In this document: positions 16,606-26,501 of the stretch, piece after piece
How positions within the stretch are numbered: position 1 is the first letter of the stretch
How the letters are laid out: each line of letters opens with the position of its first letter
Assembly (NCBI GenBank): GCA_041392665.1
Contig: JAWKLQ010000013.1
Location: 124,001 to 188,000 of the forward strand
Reading direction: 5' to 3'
Source: Flavilitoribacter sp020436695
GTDB lineage: Bacteria; Bacteroidota; Bacteroidia; Chitinophagales; Saprospiraceae
DNA length: 64,000 nucleotides
Notes under the pieces: generated by a model
Database searches by the model: none
Seen by the model: the letters and a program-made list of their open reading frames with translations, nothing else
What the model was told of the DNA's origin: nothing
Position numbers and translations under genes: made by a program

Positions 16606-17952
16606 TCAGTTTGCGGCCAAAACCCCTTCCATCTGTCCCTGCATGGTCTCGATAGCCTCGGTAGGATTCAGACTGCCTTTGAGAACTTCATTAAAGGTCC
16701 AGGCCATATCAGGGGCCAGTTCCATGTATTTTGGGGTTACCGGGCGTACCCGCGTATGCTGTATTACCTCGCGGGCCATGTCAGCCATCGGAGCCTGAGC
16801 AAGGAATTTTTCGTCGAGGTACAATTTATTCAGGCTGGGTAAGGTCCCTCCCTCCAGCGCTAGTTGTTTTTGCTGGCGGGCATCGGTCATAAATTGAATG
16901 AATGTCCAGGCAGCATCTTTTTTCTCATCGCTGATCCGGTTGTTGATCATCATATTCCAGCCCCCCAGACAACTGTAAGACCGCAATCCCGGTTTACTAA
17001 CCGGCAAGGCCGCCACTCCAATCTGCGATGCCTCCAGATCGGCTGCTCCTTTCAATAACAAGGGGTAAGCCGTCGGCCAGTCGCGCATAAAGACGGTCTC
17101 TCCGTCGGCGAAAGCTCTTCTGGTATCCAATTCTTTATACTCTGCGACTTCCCTGGGCACGATACCATTCATGATCAGGTTGCTAACTTCCGTAAGCCCT
17201 TGTTTGGCCGCAGCCGAATTGATGGTGATGATATTTACATCCGATGAAGCTTCATCGACGGTACTACCGGAAGACAGATCACTGATCAGGATATTTCCGT
17301 CGGCATTCCAGATCAGCTCGCAGGCATTTACGACCCCGCCTTCATAATTGGCACCCTGGAACACATAGCCGGCTTTAACCTTATTATTGGTCATTACTGT
17401 TTTGGCCATATCCGCCAGTTCTTTCCAGGTAGCAGGCGGATGATCGAAACCGTTAGTGGCCAGCAGGTCTTTGCGATAATAAAGTATTCCTGCATCGGTG
17501 TACCAGGGAACACCCCAGATCTTGGATTGATAAATGGTAGAATTCAATGCCCCCTCAACAAAATCGTCATTCTCATACTCATCGTAAAATTGGGAGGTCA
17601 GATCTTCTACCCAGCCGGCATTGGCAAAAGCAGAGGTCCACACCACATCGCTTCCTACCACGTCTATAATGGGAGTATCGGAAGAAAAATCCTTTTCAAT
17701 CTCTCGGAAGAATTCGTTAGACAAACGGGAACCCTGCTGCCAGGTAACGTGTATCTTTCCCTGGTTTTTCTGATTGAAATTGTCGATCAGGGAAGCAACC
17801 GCACCGCTGTCGTCCGGACCAAATGCGAAGGTGAGCTCAACGGGAGTTCTATCGGAGCAACCGGTGTACAGCAAAGCGACTATTAACAGAAAGAAGACGG
17901 ATGAAAACGGGCGATGGCCCCATCCGGTGGCATGGTGGTAATTGGATATCAT
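16606..17952 (-). CDS. Extracellular solute-binding lipoprotein (family 1, sugar ABC type)
   Basis: The 448-residue protein has a signal peptide ending in a lipobox (LLYTGCSD) and the family 1 fold: VELTFAFGPDDSGAVASLIDNFN, VVGSDVVWTSAFANAGWVEDLT, GVPWYTDAGILYYRKDLL, MRDWPTAYPLLL and LGGWNMMINNRISDEKKDAAW. Homologues deliver oligosaccharides such as trehalose or maltose to ABC permeases. No permease or ATPase gene is adjacent, which is unusual; the partner must be encoded elsewhere or the protein has another role. Upstream (17953-18130) is a 178-base spacer. Confidence 0.88.
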   Translation of the reverse strand: MISNYHHATGWGHRPFSSVFFLLIVALLYTGCSDRTPVELTFAFGPDDSGAVASLIDNFNQKNQGKIHVTWQQGSRLSNEFFREIEKDFSSDTPIIDVVGSDVVWTSAFANAGWVEDLTSQFYDEYENDDFVEGALNSTIYQSKIWGVPWYTDAGILYYRKDLLATNGFDHPPATWKELADMAKTVMTNNKVKAGYVFQGANYEGGVVNACELIWNADGNILISDLSSGSTVDEASSDVNIITINSAAAKQGLTEVSNLIMNGIVPREVAEYKELDTRRAFADGETVFMRDWPTAYPLLLKGAADLEASQIGVAALPVSKPGLRSYSCLGGWNMMINNRISDEKKDAAWTFIQFMTDARQQKQLALEGGTLPSLNKLYLDEKFLAQAPMADMAREVIQHTRVRPVTPKYMELAPDMAWTFNEVLKGSLNPTEAIETMQGQMEGVLAAN

Positions 17953-18130
17953 AATGCAGTTTTATTGGTTAGGAATGGAATATTCAAACTGCAAGCGCGT
18001 ACCTTTCAATAGATTGATCGGGAGATTTGAATGAATTTGGTCGCTTGTGGTAGAAGTGTTTTAGTGTTTGCGTGCTTAAACAAGCTCACTAAAGTTAAAT
18101 AAATGTCGGGAGAAAGTCAAGATGGCTTTT

Positions 18131-19144
18131 TTAATAATCATAGAGCACTTCCAGCTTTTCCCGGGTTTGTTTTACTTTTTGTGCCAAATGCCGGAAAAAC
18201 CAGTCGCGTTTTCGCTCCGAGTGAGAGCTGATGGACGTTGAACGGGAGATGATCGTTCTGAACCAGTTTTCCAGATGAAGGCAGAACCGTTGATTCTGCG
18301 TACTCAGGAAATCAGGAGAGCCGAAAGAGGTGAAGAGGATCTTCCTTTCCGGGGAAGAGATCAATAAGGAATCGGTAGTGCGGGCAAATTCATTATAATA
18401 CAGATCAAAGCCGGCCGCATTTGCCGGAGGAGTAGTATTCCAAACAAACTTTTTGCCATATTTGGCCATCATTTGCAAATGGTCAATTACTCCTTCCAGT
18501 TCAACAAAAAGTGCCCTAATCTGGTCGATATGCTCAAATCGGCCAATGGTAGCCAGGTATTCAATCTGATTGAGTGTATTATCAATTAAGCTCAGGTTCC
18601 ACAGTTCGTGACTGGAGATCTCATTGTAGATCCGGTTAACCTGCCGGGCTTTATCAAGGGTACTTTCTGCCATCAGATCAGGCCGGAACGGCGTGTTCTT
18701 CAGAAAATCGAATTTCCAGTAATTGAACCCGTAAACGTACATCCGGAAGGTCATAAGTTGCGGAAAATCCGGCAACAGAAAAATCGGTAGCTCCTGGACG
18801 GAGTAAAAAAGTTCTACTTCCGGAAGTTCCCGAATGTGCAAAGCGGCAGAAAGCAACTGATCGATATAGACCTCAAAGCCCGTTACTTCCTGTTCGAAAG
18901 GATTGAAGGTAAACAGTATTTGCTGTTCGTTATCGTTTATAAGATTATCGATCGATACATTAAAGCGGGTAGCGAGCAGACTTATTTCATCCGGTGCAAG
19001 CAGAGTATCTCCACGGATGCGACGATATATGGCATCGTTGCTTACCTGTAGTAATTCACTCAGGCGGGCCACGGCTAACGACCTTTTGGGGAAGCGCTGT
19101 AAAATGATTTCCAATAGTTGCTGTTGTAGCTGAACTTGTTTCAT
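18131..19144 (-). CDS. HTH-domain protein, second of two tandem paralogues
   Basis: About 337 residues. The N-terminal 60 residues form a Cro/C1-type helix-turn-helix (AVARLSELLQVSNDAIYRRI, then LLAPDEISLLATRFNVSI). The remaining 270 residues are helical with aromatic-rich motifs (MTFRMYVYGFNYWKFD, LDLYYNEFARTTDSLL-like, TSFGSPDFLSTQNQRFC), shared with its neighbour. The ATG at 19144 lies one base after the stop of the upstream paralogue (TAACATG), so translation is probably coupled; a TTG at 19159 also opens the frame. I do not know a ligand. The C-terminal part may be a sensing domain typical of this lineage. Confidence 0.72.
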   Translation of the reverse strand: MKQVQLQQQLLEIILQRFPKRSLAVARLSELLQVSNDAIYRRIRGDTLLAPDEISLLATRFNVSIDNLINDNEQQILFTFNPFEQEVTGFEVYIDQLLSAALHIRELPEVELFYSVQELPIFLLPDFPQLMTFRMYVYGFNYWKFDFLKNTPFRPDLMAESTLDKARQVNRIYNEISSHELWNLSLIDNTLNQIEYLATIGRFEHIDQIRALFVELEGVIDHLQMMAKYGKKFVWNTTPPANAAGFDLYYNEFARTTDSLLISSPERKILFTSFGSPDFLSTQNQRFCLHLENWFRTIISRSTSISSHSERKRDWFFRHLAQKVKQTREKLEVLYDY

Positions 19145-19145
19145 G

Positions 19146-20171
19146 TTATCGGGAATCAAGCATAAGAATTACTTTAGCTTTCAGATGCTGTATTGATCGG
19201 CTTAATCTGTTAAAAAAACTGCTTCGGTATTTTTCGGAATGTACGCTAATTGCTGTTGATCGACGGATCGTCTTTTCGAACCAGTTCTCAAAGTAATCAC
19301 AAACATGATCATCAGAAGTACTTAAGAAATTGGGGTTACTGAAAGTGGTGAATAACATCCTCACGGTAGGCGATTTCAGCAAAATAGTATTATTCGTGTG
19401 TACCAACTGGTTGTAATACAAATGAAAGTCGCCATATTTTTCCTTGTCCAGTGGCGTCCTGAAATACTTCTTCCCCGTCTGCGCCATTTTCTCCTGCCGC
19501 ATCATCAGTACCTCCAACTGGTCACAAACTGTCAGGGCCATTTCCGGCGGGTCAAAACGATGTGTTTCTGCCAGGTATTCAATCTGATTGAGGCTGTGAT
19601 TCAGGATCTCCCATCCCCACAGATCTGTGCTGGGAAGCTTCGCATACAACCTTGTACATTCTCTGGCCTTTTCAAATACCTCCGGACTGAACAGAGTCAG
19701 GCTACATTTCTGTTCTTCCAAGTGATCCATATTCCAGGCCGTTAGCCCATATACGTACATTTTGAAAGCCGTCAATTCCGGAAAGTAGAAATACTGAAAA
19801 GGAGTGATTTCCTGTGAAGCGTAGTAGATCGCCGCCCCGTCAAGCTGAAGCGCCCGTCGCAACTGATTAAGCAACTGGTCAATATAGTTCTCGAAATTCC
19901 GGACGGGCTCAACGAAAGGATGAAAATTAAAAACAATATTCCCCACATTGCTGTGAATGTAGCGGTCCAGTGAGATCCCGAAATGCCGGCAGATCTTTTG
20001 CACTTCATCGGGACTCAGCATTGTAACGTTGCGTATCCTGCGATAGCCCGCCTCACGATTGATCGAAAGTATTTCAGACAAAGCATCGGCGGCAGTCTGC
20101 TTATTGTCAAATCTGCTCAGTATCTCATTAATGAGGTTAGTCTGTAGGTCGTATTTTAATGTTCGGTTCAA
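19146..20171 (-). CDS. HTH-domain protein, first of two tandem paralogues
   Basis: 341 residues, same plan as the downstream gene: HTH with TAADALSEILSINREAGYRRI and MLSPDEVQKICRHFGISLD, then a long helical region with PELTAFKMYVYGLTAWNMD, FHLYYNQLVHTNNTILL and TTFSNPNFLSTSDDHVCDYF. The two proteins align along their whole length, with conserved residues concentrated in these motifs, so they arose by tandem duplication. Regulatory role in DNA binding is inferred from the HTH; target unknown. Upstream 20172-20484 (313 bases) is AT-rich, divergent to the hydroxylase gene and must hold promoters both ways; I find no gene there. Confidence 0.72.
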   Translation of the reverse strand: MNRTLKYDLQTNLINEILSRFDNKQTAADALSEILSINREAGYRRIRNVTMLSPDEVQKICRHFGISLDRYIHSNVGNIVFNFHPFVEPVRNFENYIDQLLNQLRRALQLDGAAIYYASQEITPFQYFYFPELTAFKMYVYGLTAWNMDHLEEQKCSLTLFSPEVFEKARECTRLYAKLPSTDLWGWEILNHSLNQIEYLAETHRFDPPEMALTVCDQLEVLMMRQEKMAQTGKKYFRTPLDKEKYGDFHLYYNQLVHTNNTILLKSPTVRMLFTTFSNPNFLSTSDDHVCDYFENWFEKTIRRSTAISVHSEKYRSSFFNRLSRSIQHLKAKVILMLDSR

Positions 20172-20484
20172 AAGCGGTGTTTAAATTTGGGCTCCTGAAA
20201 GAAAATCGCTCCTCTCCTTCCCAATTTATTGAATTCTGCAATTTTTTTCTAAACCATGCTCCTGAATACAGAGAAATTATTGACATTAAATTAAACAATA
20301 TATATAACACCTAAAGAATACTGCCTCTAATGCATAGTAATGTCGCAAATTTGAAATAGGTCCACATTTAGAAATGTACACGCTCCAGAATCTCCAAAAA
20401 ACCATTTTGATTCATCAATCCTGAAATGCCCCAAATGAAAAACTAAGCTCCAGTATTTCTTTTACAAAATTTCAAACCTTAGTT

Positions 20485-21381
20485 ATGTACGATGCACTAA
20501 AAGTCTACCTCTATCTCGCCCCCATTATGCTAGTGTTCATGATTAGTGAATATACCCGAGGGCCTAAGACCTATGACCTGCAGGATAGCGTCACGAATTT
20601 TCGGCTGCTGTCACTTACCGTATTATTGAAATCGGTAACCAAAATACTCGAACTCACTGTTTATGAGATCTTTTTCCTGAAGCTGATGTCATGGCGGGAA
20701 AGTCATCTCGGTTATGCCGAATTAGGTAATAAGTGGTGGGTGTATATGCTGGGATTCCTGCTTATTGACCTGGTGTATTACTGGTTTCACCGTCTTGGAC
20801 ATGAAGTTCGTTTTTTCTGGGCTAATCACATCATTCATCATTCTTCGCCGTATTATAACTTCACAACGGCGATACGTCTGGCTTGTTGGACACACTTCTT
20901 CAAATTCATTTTCTGGGCGCCGTTAGCCATGTTGGGCTTCCACCCCTTGTTTATTATTTACGCCCTGGTCCTGATTGATATCTATCAGTATTTTCTGCAT
21001 ACCCAAAAGGCCTTTAATCTGGGTTGGCTGGAAAAGATCTTCAATACGCCGAATCTACACGAGGTCCATCACGCCAAAAATCCGGAATATATCGACAAAA
21101 ATTACGCTGCCGTATTGATCATCTGGGACCGGATATTCGGCACTTATCAACCGCTGGATCCCAATCTGCCGCCGGAATTTGGAGTGAGCACTCCTCCCCG
21201 GGAAAACACGGTACAGGAAGTAATAACGCACGAGTTTGTCCAGATCTGGAAAGACCTGAAAAAAGCATCAGGTTTGAAGGAAAAATGGATGACCGTTTTT
21301 GCCAGCCCGGCCTGGAGTGTCAAACGTTTTTCGAATTATACTGCTGCCGGCGGTATTTCCAGTAAGGTCCCATCTTCCTGA
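20485..21381 (+). CDS. Sterol desaturase/fatty acid hydroxylase family membrane protein
   Basis: 298 residues with four or more membrane segments and the di-iron histidine boxes of the fatty acid hydroxylase superfamily: WFHRLGHE (HxxxH), HIIHHSS (HxxHH), FLHTQKA (His), and HEVHHAKNPEYIDKNY (HxxHH). It would oxidise a lipid in the inner membrane using iron and oxygen; the exact lipid is unknown. It is a single gene divergent from the HTH pair and is followed by a strong inverted repeat (21404-21462). Confidence 0.88.
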   Translation: MYDALKVYLYLAPIMLVFMISEYTRGPKTYDLQDSVTNFRLLSLTVLLKSVTKILELTVYEIFFLKLMSWRESHLGYAELGNKWWVYMLGFLLIDLVYYWFHRLGHEVRFFWANHIIHHSSPYYNFTTAIRLACWTHFFKFIFWAPLAMLGFHPLFIIYALVLIDIYQYFLHTQKAFNLGWLEKIFNTPNLHEVHHAKNPEYIDKNYAAVLIIWDRIFGTYQPLDPNLPPEFGVSTPPRENTVQEVITHEFVQIWKDLKKASGLKEKWMTVFASPAWSVKRFSNYTAAGGISSKVPSS

Positions 21382-21403
21382 TAGCCTTAACCAAAAGCAA
21401 ATT

Positions 21404-21462
21404 GCCCGGCTCATCCATGTTCCCTGGCCCACACCTGTGGGGGACTAAATTATGAGCCGGGC
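21404..21462. terminator. Hairpin after the hydroxylase gene
   Basis: GCCCGGCTCAT (21404-21414) pairs exactly with ATGAGCCGGGC (21452-21462); an inner stem CCCACA/TGTGGG lies in the loop. No T-run follows, so termination is likely but not certain; a structured RNA is an alternative. Confidence 0.5.
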
Positions 21463-21487
21463 ATCCCGATATTTCAAGCTTATACCA

Positions 21488-22036
21488 TCAGCCGCAAAGA
21501 ATATTAGCTCTTATTCTCCTCTTCCCGGCTCTTTTTCCGCATTTCTTTCTGCTTAACATATGGGGAAAGTTGAAAGGTTCTTCTGATTTTGACTGATAAA
21601 CAGCTATTGCTGCATCTCCACTAAAGGCATTGATCAGATCTTCAAACGAGATCCCCATCTCCTTGAGTTTCTGCCCGTATTTCATCATCTTCGAAGTGGA
21701 GATAGGAATGTAAATAATTCGCCCTCAGATCTTCTTCAGTATATGGCGTCAATTTGGTAAGCTCGGCCAGTTCATACAGATCGACCAGGGCAGAAGAACT
21801 CATCCAGTTGAAAACATCATAGTCTTCGGCAATAGCATTCCGAAAATCTTTATTGTTCAGGATGGATTGTTCTTCTTCCAATTCCAGATAGTTTTGGGTC
21901 TGGGTCCTGACATCATCTTTGTCGCCCATACCCAGTATTCCCAGTTGATCGTTCCAGATCAATGCAGATCCTTTTTCTTCAAGATATTTATTTTGTTGAA
22001 TGGAGCAAATGTAAGCCTCAATGGATAGGCGGGATC
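21488..22036 (-). pseudogene. Remnant of a DUF4836-type gene
   Basis: Two frames resemble pieces of DUF4836 proteins, which are normally about 500 residues. The upstream piece carries LIWNDQLGILGMGDKDD, RNAIAEDYDVFNWMSSSAL and NYLHSYLHFEDDE. The second, in another frame, has MMKYGQKLKEMGISFEDLI and FSGDAAIAVY and then ends early. The start lacks an ATG, an expected 80-100 residues between the two pieces are missing and both ends are cut. I read this as a decayed gene. The family call is from memory of motif order. Confidence 0.55.
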
Positions 22037-22047
22037 AGTTTGTTGGA

Positions 22048-24139
22048 TCAATCCTCGGTGTTGATCGACTTCCTGGCCTCCATTTCCCGTTTAATGTAGT
22101 AATAGGTCTCTCTTTGGGAGCGAATGGCCAAACTACCGTTCCGGTAGTAAGTATTGCTCAGATCTTCGTCCAGAATACGGGCTTTGACGTTATCCATCAA
22201 CTGGATATTGATGTATTCCCTTATCTCCTTTTTCAGATCCGGATCATAGATGGGGAAAGCTGTTTCCACGCGATAGCTCAGGTTACGGGTCATCCAGTCG
22301 GCAGATGATAAGTAAGTCAGTTCTTCGCCGCTGTGGTGAAAGATGAACACCCGGGAATGTTCCAGAAAACGGTCTACGATGGAAATGGCGTGAATATTCT
22401 CACTTTCTTTACGTCCCGGCACCAGGCAACAAATGCCGCGAATGATCAGTCGGATCTGGACTCCCGCCTGACTGGCTTCATATAGCTTCTCGATCATCGG
22501 TTCATCCTGCAGGCTGTTCATCTTCAGGATGATCTCTGCTTTTTCACCGGCTTTGGCCTGCTCTATTTCATAATCGATCAGATCTTCCAAATCGTTACGG
22601 AGATTGAACTGCCCAACCAGCAAATGCTCAAAATCCTGGGCGGGCATTTGCTCGGTTTCCAGGAAGGAGAAGACGCGGGCTACTTCCAGTACCAGACGTT
22701 CATCGGCCGTAAAGAGGCCGAAATCGCTGTATATCTTAGCCGTATCCTCGTGGAAATTACCGGTAGACAGATAAGAATACATGCGCGGCCCGTTTTTTTC
22801 CAATCTACGGACCAAAGCGAGTTTGGAATGTACTTTCACTCCCGGAAAGCTGTAATGGACCGACACGCCGGCCTTGGACAGTTTTTCGCCCCAGCGCAGA
22901 TTGGCTTCTTCGTCAAACCGGGCTTTTACTTCAATAAATACCGAGACCTGTTTACCGGATTTAACCGCATTGATCAATGCTTCCATGATCCGCGACTTAC
23001 GCGCCACCCGGTACTGCACGATCTTAATGTGGGTCACCTTGGGATCTTTAGCAGCTTCTTCAAAAAAGCGGATCACTGATTCATAAGAATGAAACGGTAC
23101 ATAGATCAGATGATCTTTTTGTTTGATCTGCTTATAAAAATCTCCGATTTCCTCCAATGGCTCGTAAGGCAATGGTGGAAGTGGCGAATTTCTGAGATGA
23201 GTCATTCCAAAATCCGGAAACTGAAAAAATCAAGTTGTTGTGATAGCGTCCTTCCCGCAGATCGTAACGGTCAAGATCAAAAACATCCATAAGAAACTCC
23301 AGGAGTTCTTCGGGCATTTCCCGGTCGAACACAAAACGGGAAGCTGGTCCTACGTGCCGTTTGGTAAGGCTGAACTTGATCTTCTGGATCAGGTTACCGG
23401 AAAATTCGTCATCGATGTATAGCTCTGCGTCTCGTGTCAGTTTTATGGAGAAGGTATCTACTACATTATAGCCCGGAAACATCCAGGAAACACTATGCCT
23501 TACAATATCGTCGAGCATAATGATATCGTATCGGCTGGTCGGTGAAGGCAACTGAATAAAACGCGGCAACTGATCGGAGGGTATCTTCACGATAGCATAT
23601 TCATGACCTTCATCTTTCTGATCTTTCGGCTGTAACAGAATGGACAGATAGAGCGCAGCATTGTTCAGGAACGGACGGATCTTGTCTTTTACCAGCAATA
23701 CCGGTTGTACGAAAGGCAACATGTGGTCACGGAAAAAATCCTCCACAAATTCCTTCTGTTCCTCATTAAGGTCGAGACGACGCAGCAAATTAATGTTGTA
23801 CTTGGATAATTCCGGAATGAGCTCTTCCTGAAAAATGCGGCTGAATTCTTCCTGTTGCTGATTCACGATCTTCTGGATCTCCCGTATGGTCTGTTTCGGA
23901 GAGATATGCAGTTCCATCTTAGTTTTTTTCCCTACACGCAACAGGTTGCGGTGGTTGGCCATACGTACCCGAAAGAATTCATCCAGGTTGGAGGAATAAA
24001 TGGCCATAAACTTCAGTCTTTCCAACAAGGGGACCGTCGGATCCTTTGCCTCCTGCAACACCCTTTCATTAAATGACAACCAGCTGATATCGCGGGTGAT
24101 CATAGGCATTTTCTTCTCTCTAGTGTATTCTGATACCAT
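22048..24139 (-). pseudogene. ppk1: Polyphosphate kinase 1, split by a one-base frameshift
   Basis: Frame 1 (24139 down to about 23225) gives the N and head domains: RDISWLSFNERVLQEA, LKFMAIYSSNLDEFFRVRMA, FVQPVLLVKDKIRPFLNN. Frame 2 (to 22048) gives the catalytic half: FPDFGMTHL, QYRVARKSRIMEALI, VEVKARFDEE-like IEVKARFDEEANLRW, GVKVHSKLALV with the phosphorylated His, RGICCLVPG, SIVDRFLEHSRV and LSSADWMTRNL. Together about 695 residues, the normal size. The switch is at a six-A run (23224-23229 on the plus strand); one base fewer restores the frame. The enzyme makes polyphosphate from ATP. A core gene broken this way suggests an assembly error or a recent mutation. Confidence 0.9.
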
Positions 24140-24175
24140 AGTCTTCCAAAGGTAAAGGTGATAGTCTGTTGGGGG

Positions 24176-25093
24176 CTAAAATAAGGTCATTTGTTCTCCC
24201 TCCTGTTCGTCTAACAAATGGGGACCTCTCACATTAACAGCTTCAGTCGTTTTCATTTTTTCATAAAGGTATAGCGCCAGATCGGGGGCTAAGATATTAT
24301 CCGGTTCGTGGGTAAAAAAATAAACTCGGTGCAAACCTTGTTGAAACCACTCCTTAATGCGTACTACCCAATCGTCGATCCGTTCGTAATCACTTCGGTC
24401 GAGTGCGTTACCTACAAAGCGGACCATTGCCGTTCCATTGGTTAGGGCCATATGAAGTACATCCCGACGGCCGGCTACATCGGTAATAACTGTTGCAACG
24501 CCATACCGATAGAGTAAATTAAACAGATCGCGACGAGACGCGTCCGATTCAAACCAGCTTTCATGCCGTACTTCAACAGCAAGAGGAATTACCAATGGCC
24601 AACGTTGAAAAAAGTTCTCCAGTACCGGTAAACGGTCGTGCCCAAAATACGGAGGAAGTTGTAAAAAACAACATCCCAGCTTTTCTTTCAGCCCAAGTAT
24701 CGCATCACAAAACGTATCCAGGGCATCCTGACCATTGCCCAGGTCCCGGCTGTGACTGATGATTTGAGGTATTTTGGGGCAAAAATGAAAATCCGCAGCG
24801 GACTCTTCGTACCATTTTTCGACGGTACTGAAATTGGGTATGCGATAATGAGTGGTATTGAACTCAATGGTATTGAACTGGCGGCTGTAAAATTTCAAAA
24901 AATCTTTACTTTTGGTCCCTTTGGGATAGACCTTGCCGATCCATTCGGGCATGCTCCACCCGGTACAACCAATGTAACAGGTGGGCGTTTCCTCCGGCAC
25001 TTCCAGTGCTTCCAGTACTCTGCTGTTACCGGCCGGATCGGGAGGAAGGGTAAAATCTACTCCACTAATATCATTTAATTTACCAAATTTCAT
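24176..25093 (-). CDS. DUF72 family protein (YecE-like)
   Basis: 305 residues with a TIM-barrel DUF72 domain: CYIGCTGWSMPEWIGKVYP, NTIEFNTTHYRIP, FHFCPKIPQIISH, LGCCFLQLPPYFG, LAVEVRHESWF and RVYFFTHEPDN. The family is widespread and its biochemical role is not settled. It sits upstream of ppk1 on the same strand with a 36-base gap, so cotranscription is possible. An IS4-family element has inserted in the space upstream of this gene (25168-26439), which may affect its promoter. Confidence 0.85.
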   Translation of the reverse strand: MKFGKLNDISGVDFTLPPDPAGNSRVLEALEVPEETPTCYIGCTGWSMPEWIGKVYPKGTKSKDFLKFYSRQFNTIEFNTTHYRIPNFSTVEKWYEESAADFHFCPKIPQIISHSRDLGNGQDALDTFCDAILGLKEKLGCCFLQLPPYFGHDRLPVLENFFQRWPLVIPLAVEVRHESWFESDASRRDLFNLLYRYGVATVITDVAGRRDVLHMALTNGTAMVRFVGNALDRSDYERIDDWVVRIKEWFQQGLHRVYFFTHEPDNILAPDLALYLYEKMKTTEAVNVRGPHLLDEQEGEQMTLF

Positions 25094-25167
25094 AGGTCCG
25101 TCTTTGTTTCGGAATATGACTGACTATGCAGGTCTTTTACTGAATAAAAGAAATAAAAATGTGCTCT

Positions 25168-26439
25168 TTCACGGCTGAACGCCGTGAAAGACATATATGA
25201 GAAAAAGAGATAAAGAAGTGGACCCAAAAGCTTTAGCTTTGATAATAACCACAAAATCGAAGCGAGCCGATGAGTCCACTGTATACAAAGCTACAAGAAA
25301 TTGGCGGGGTACTAGCCTGCTTGAGTGGCAGTAAGCTGAAAAATATATTGCAACTCAGCTGTTGCATATTAAAAACTCGAAGTTGTATACCGAAAAGTGC
25401 CGGGATGAACTATCGAGTGTAACCGGAGAGCAGGATCTGAAACAGGACACAGCCTATGCTCGGTTGAAGCGAGTATTCCAGACTGGCCTAATTGATCCAG
25501 CGCTCAAGGCGATCTTCCTGTTCATTTTGTACTTGCTTCATCCAAGGGAGCAAGCTTTATTAGTAGTGGATCGGACCGATTTTCAGATTGGTGGTCGCTT
25601 CTGGGCCAATTTACTGGTCTTTGGCCTGGTGTGGAAAGGTGTTTTCATTCCCTTGGTATGGCGCGATCTGGGCCAGCGTGGTAATTCCTCACAACAGGAT
25701 CGAATCCAGTTACTGGATCGCTTGTTGGCCTGGTGGAAAGCTTCCGGTTTGGAACTGCCACTGTTTTGCCTAACCGCTGATCGAGAATTTACCGGTCAGG
25801 ACTGGCTGATGGACTTGGAACAAAGAGGATTAGAGTATGTCATTCGCATCAAAAGCAATTTGCGCTTCCAGGTCTGGCACAATGGGCAACTCAAAGATCA
25901 CTCCATGAGTCTAAAAACTTTAGCTCGGTATATGATGAAGTACCAACGCTCCAAAATGGAAGTGATCCTCAAGGGTACCATAGTAACCAATGTAATGCTC
26001 TTACCTCAAGAAGATCCAAAAGACAAAGAGCCTTTTGTTTTACTCATTACTAATTTGGAGGATCAGCAGCTTTGTCAAAGCATTTTCCGGCAGCGTTGGC
26101 CGATTGAATGTTGTTTTAAGCATTTGAAAAGCAATGGTTTTGATTTGGAGGATATTCACCTGGAGGGCGAGCATAAAACCGAATTGCTCTTTGGGATGAT
26201 TACCTTAGTTTATGTCTTGGCTGTCTACCAGGGCATCATCAATGGCTATGAGCAACAAGTCAAATGGAAGCAATATCCAAAAGCAAAGGTGTACAGGCAA
26301 CAGAGCTTATTCCGATTTGGCTTATACCAGCTTAAACAGATAGTGCGATCTCTGGACCAGTTCGTGGATTTCCTCTATCAAGTGGTCATGGATATATCGC
26401 ATAAATTTATATTAATAAATCACGGCGTTCAGCCGTGAA
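25168..26439. mobile_element. IS4-family insertion sequence, 1272 bp, with 9-bp target duplication
   Basis: Terminal inverted repeats TTCACGGCTGAACGCCGTGA (25168-25187 and, inverted, 26420-26439) are identical over 20 bases. Each repeat is itself a palindrome (TTCACGGC-TGAAC-GCCGTGAA), so each end can form a hairpin. The 9-base sequence ATGTGCTCT occurs directly at both sides (25159-25167 and 26440-26448), a target duplication that shows recent insertion between the DUF72 and HAD genes. It holds one DDE transposase gene. Confidence 0.93.
25270..26438 (+). pseudogene. IS4-family DDE transposase with N-terminal frameshift
   Basis: The long frame from 25362 lacks an ATG and gives the DDE core: VVDRTDF (first Asp), CLTADREFTGQDWL (second Asp), and RWPIECCFKHLKSNGFDLE (Glu, YREK-like region). 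An ATG at 25270 in another frame encodes MSPLYTKLQEIGG and LKNILQLSCCILKTRS, which aligns with LARKKFIVLFVLAMIKTRS of the second IS in this window. A missing base near 25376-25380 (GTTG) explains the change: adding one T gives KTRSLYTEKCRDEL. The stop codon lies inside the right terminal repeat. The element may thus be inactive, unless it uses -1 frameshifting. Confidence 0.8.
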
Positions 26440-26501
26440 ATGTGCTCTTAAATAAATTTCACCGACTATCTAATTGTTCAATATAAAAATAACACCAACG
26501 A

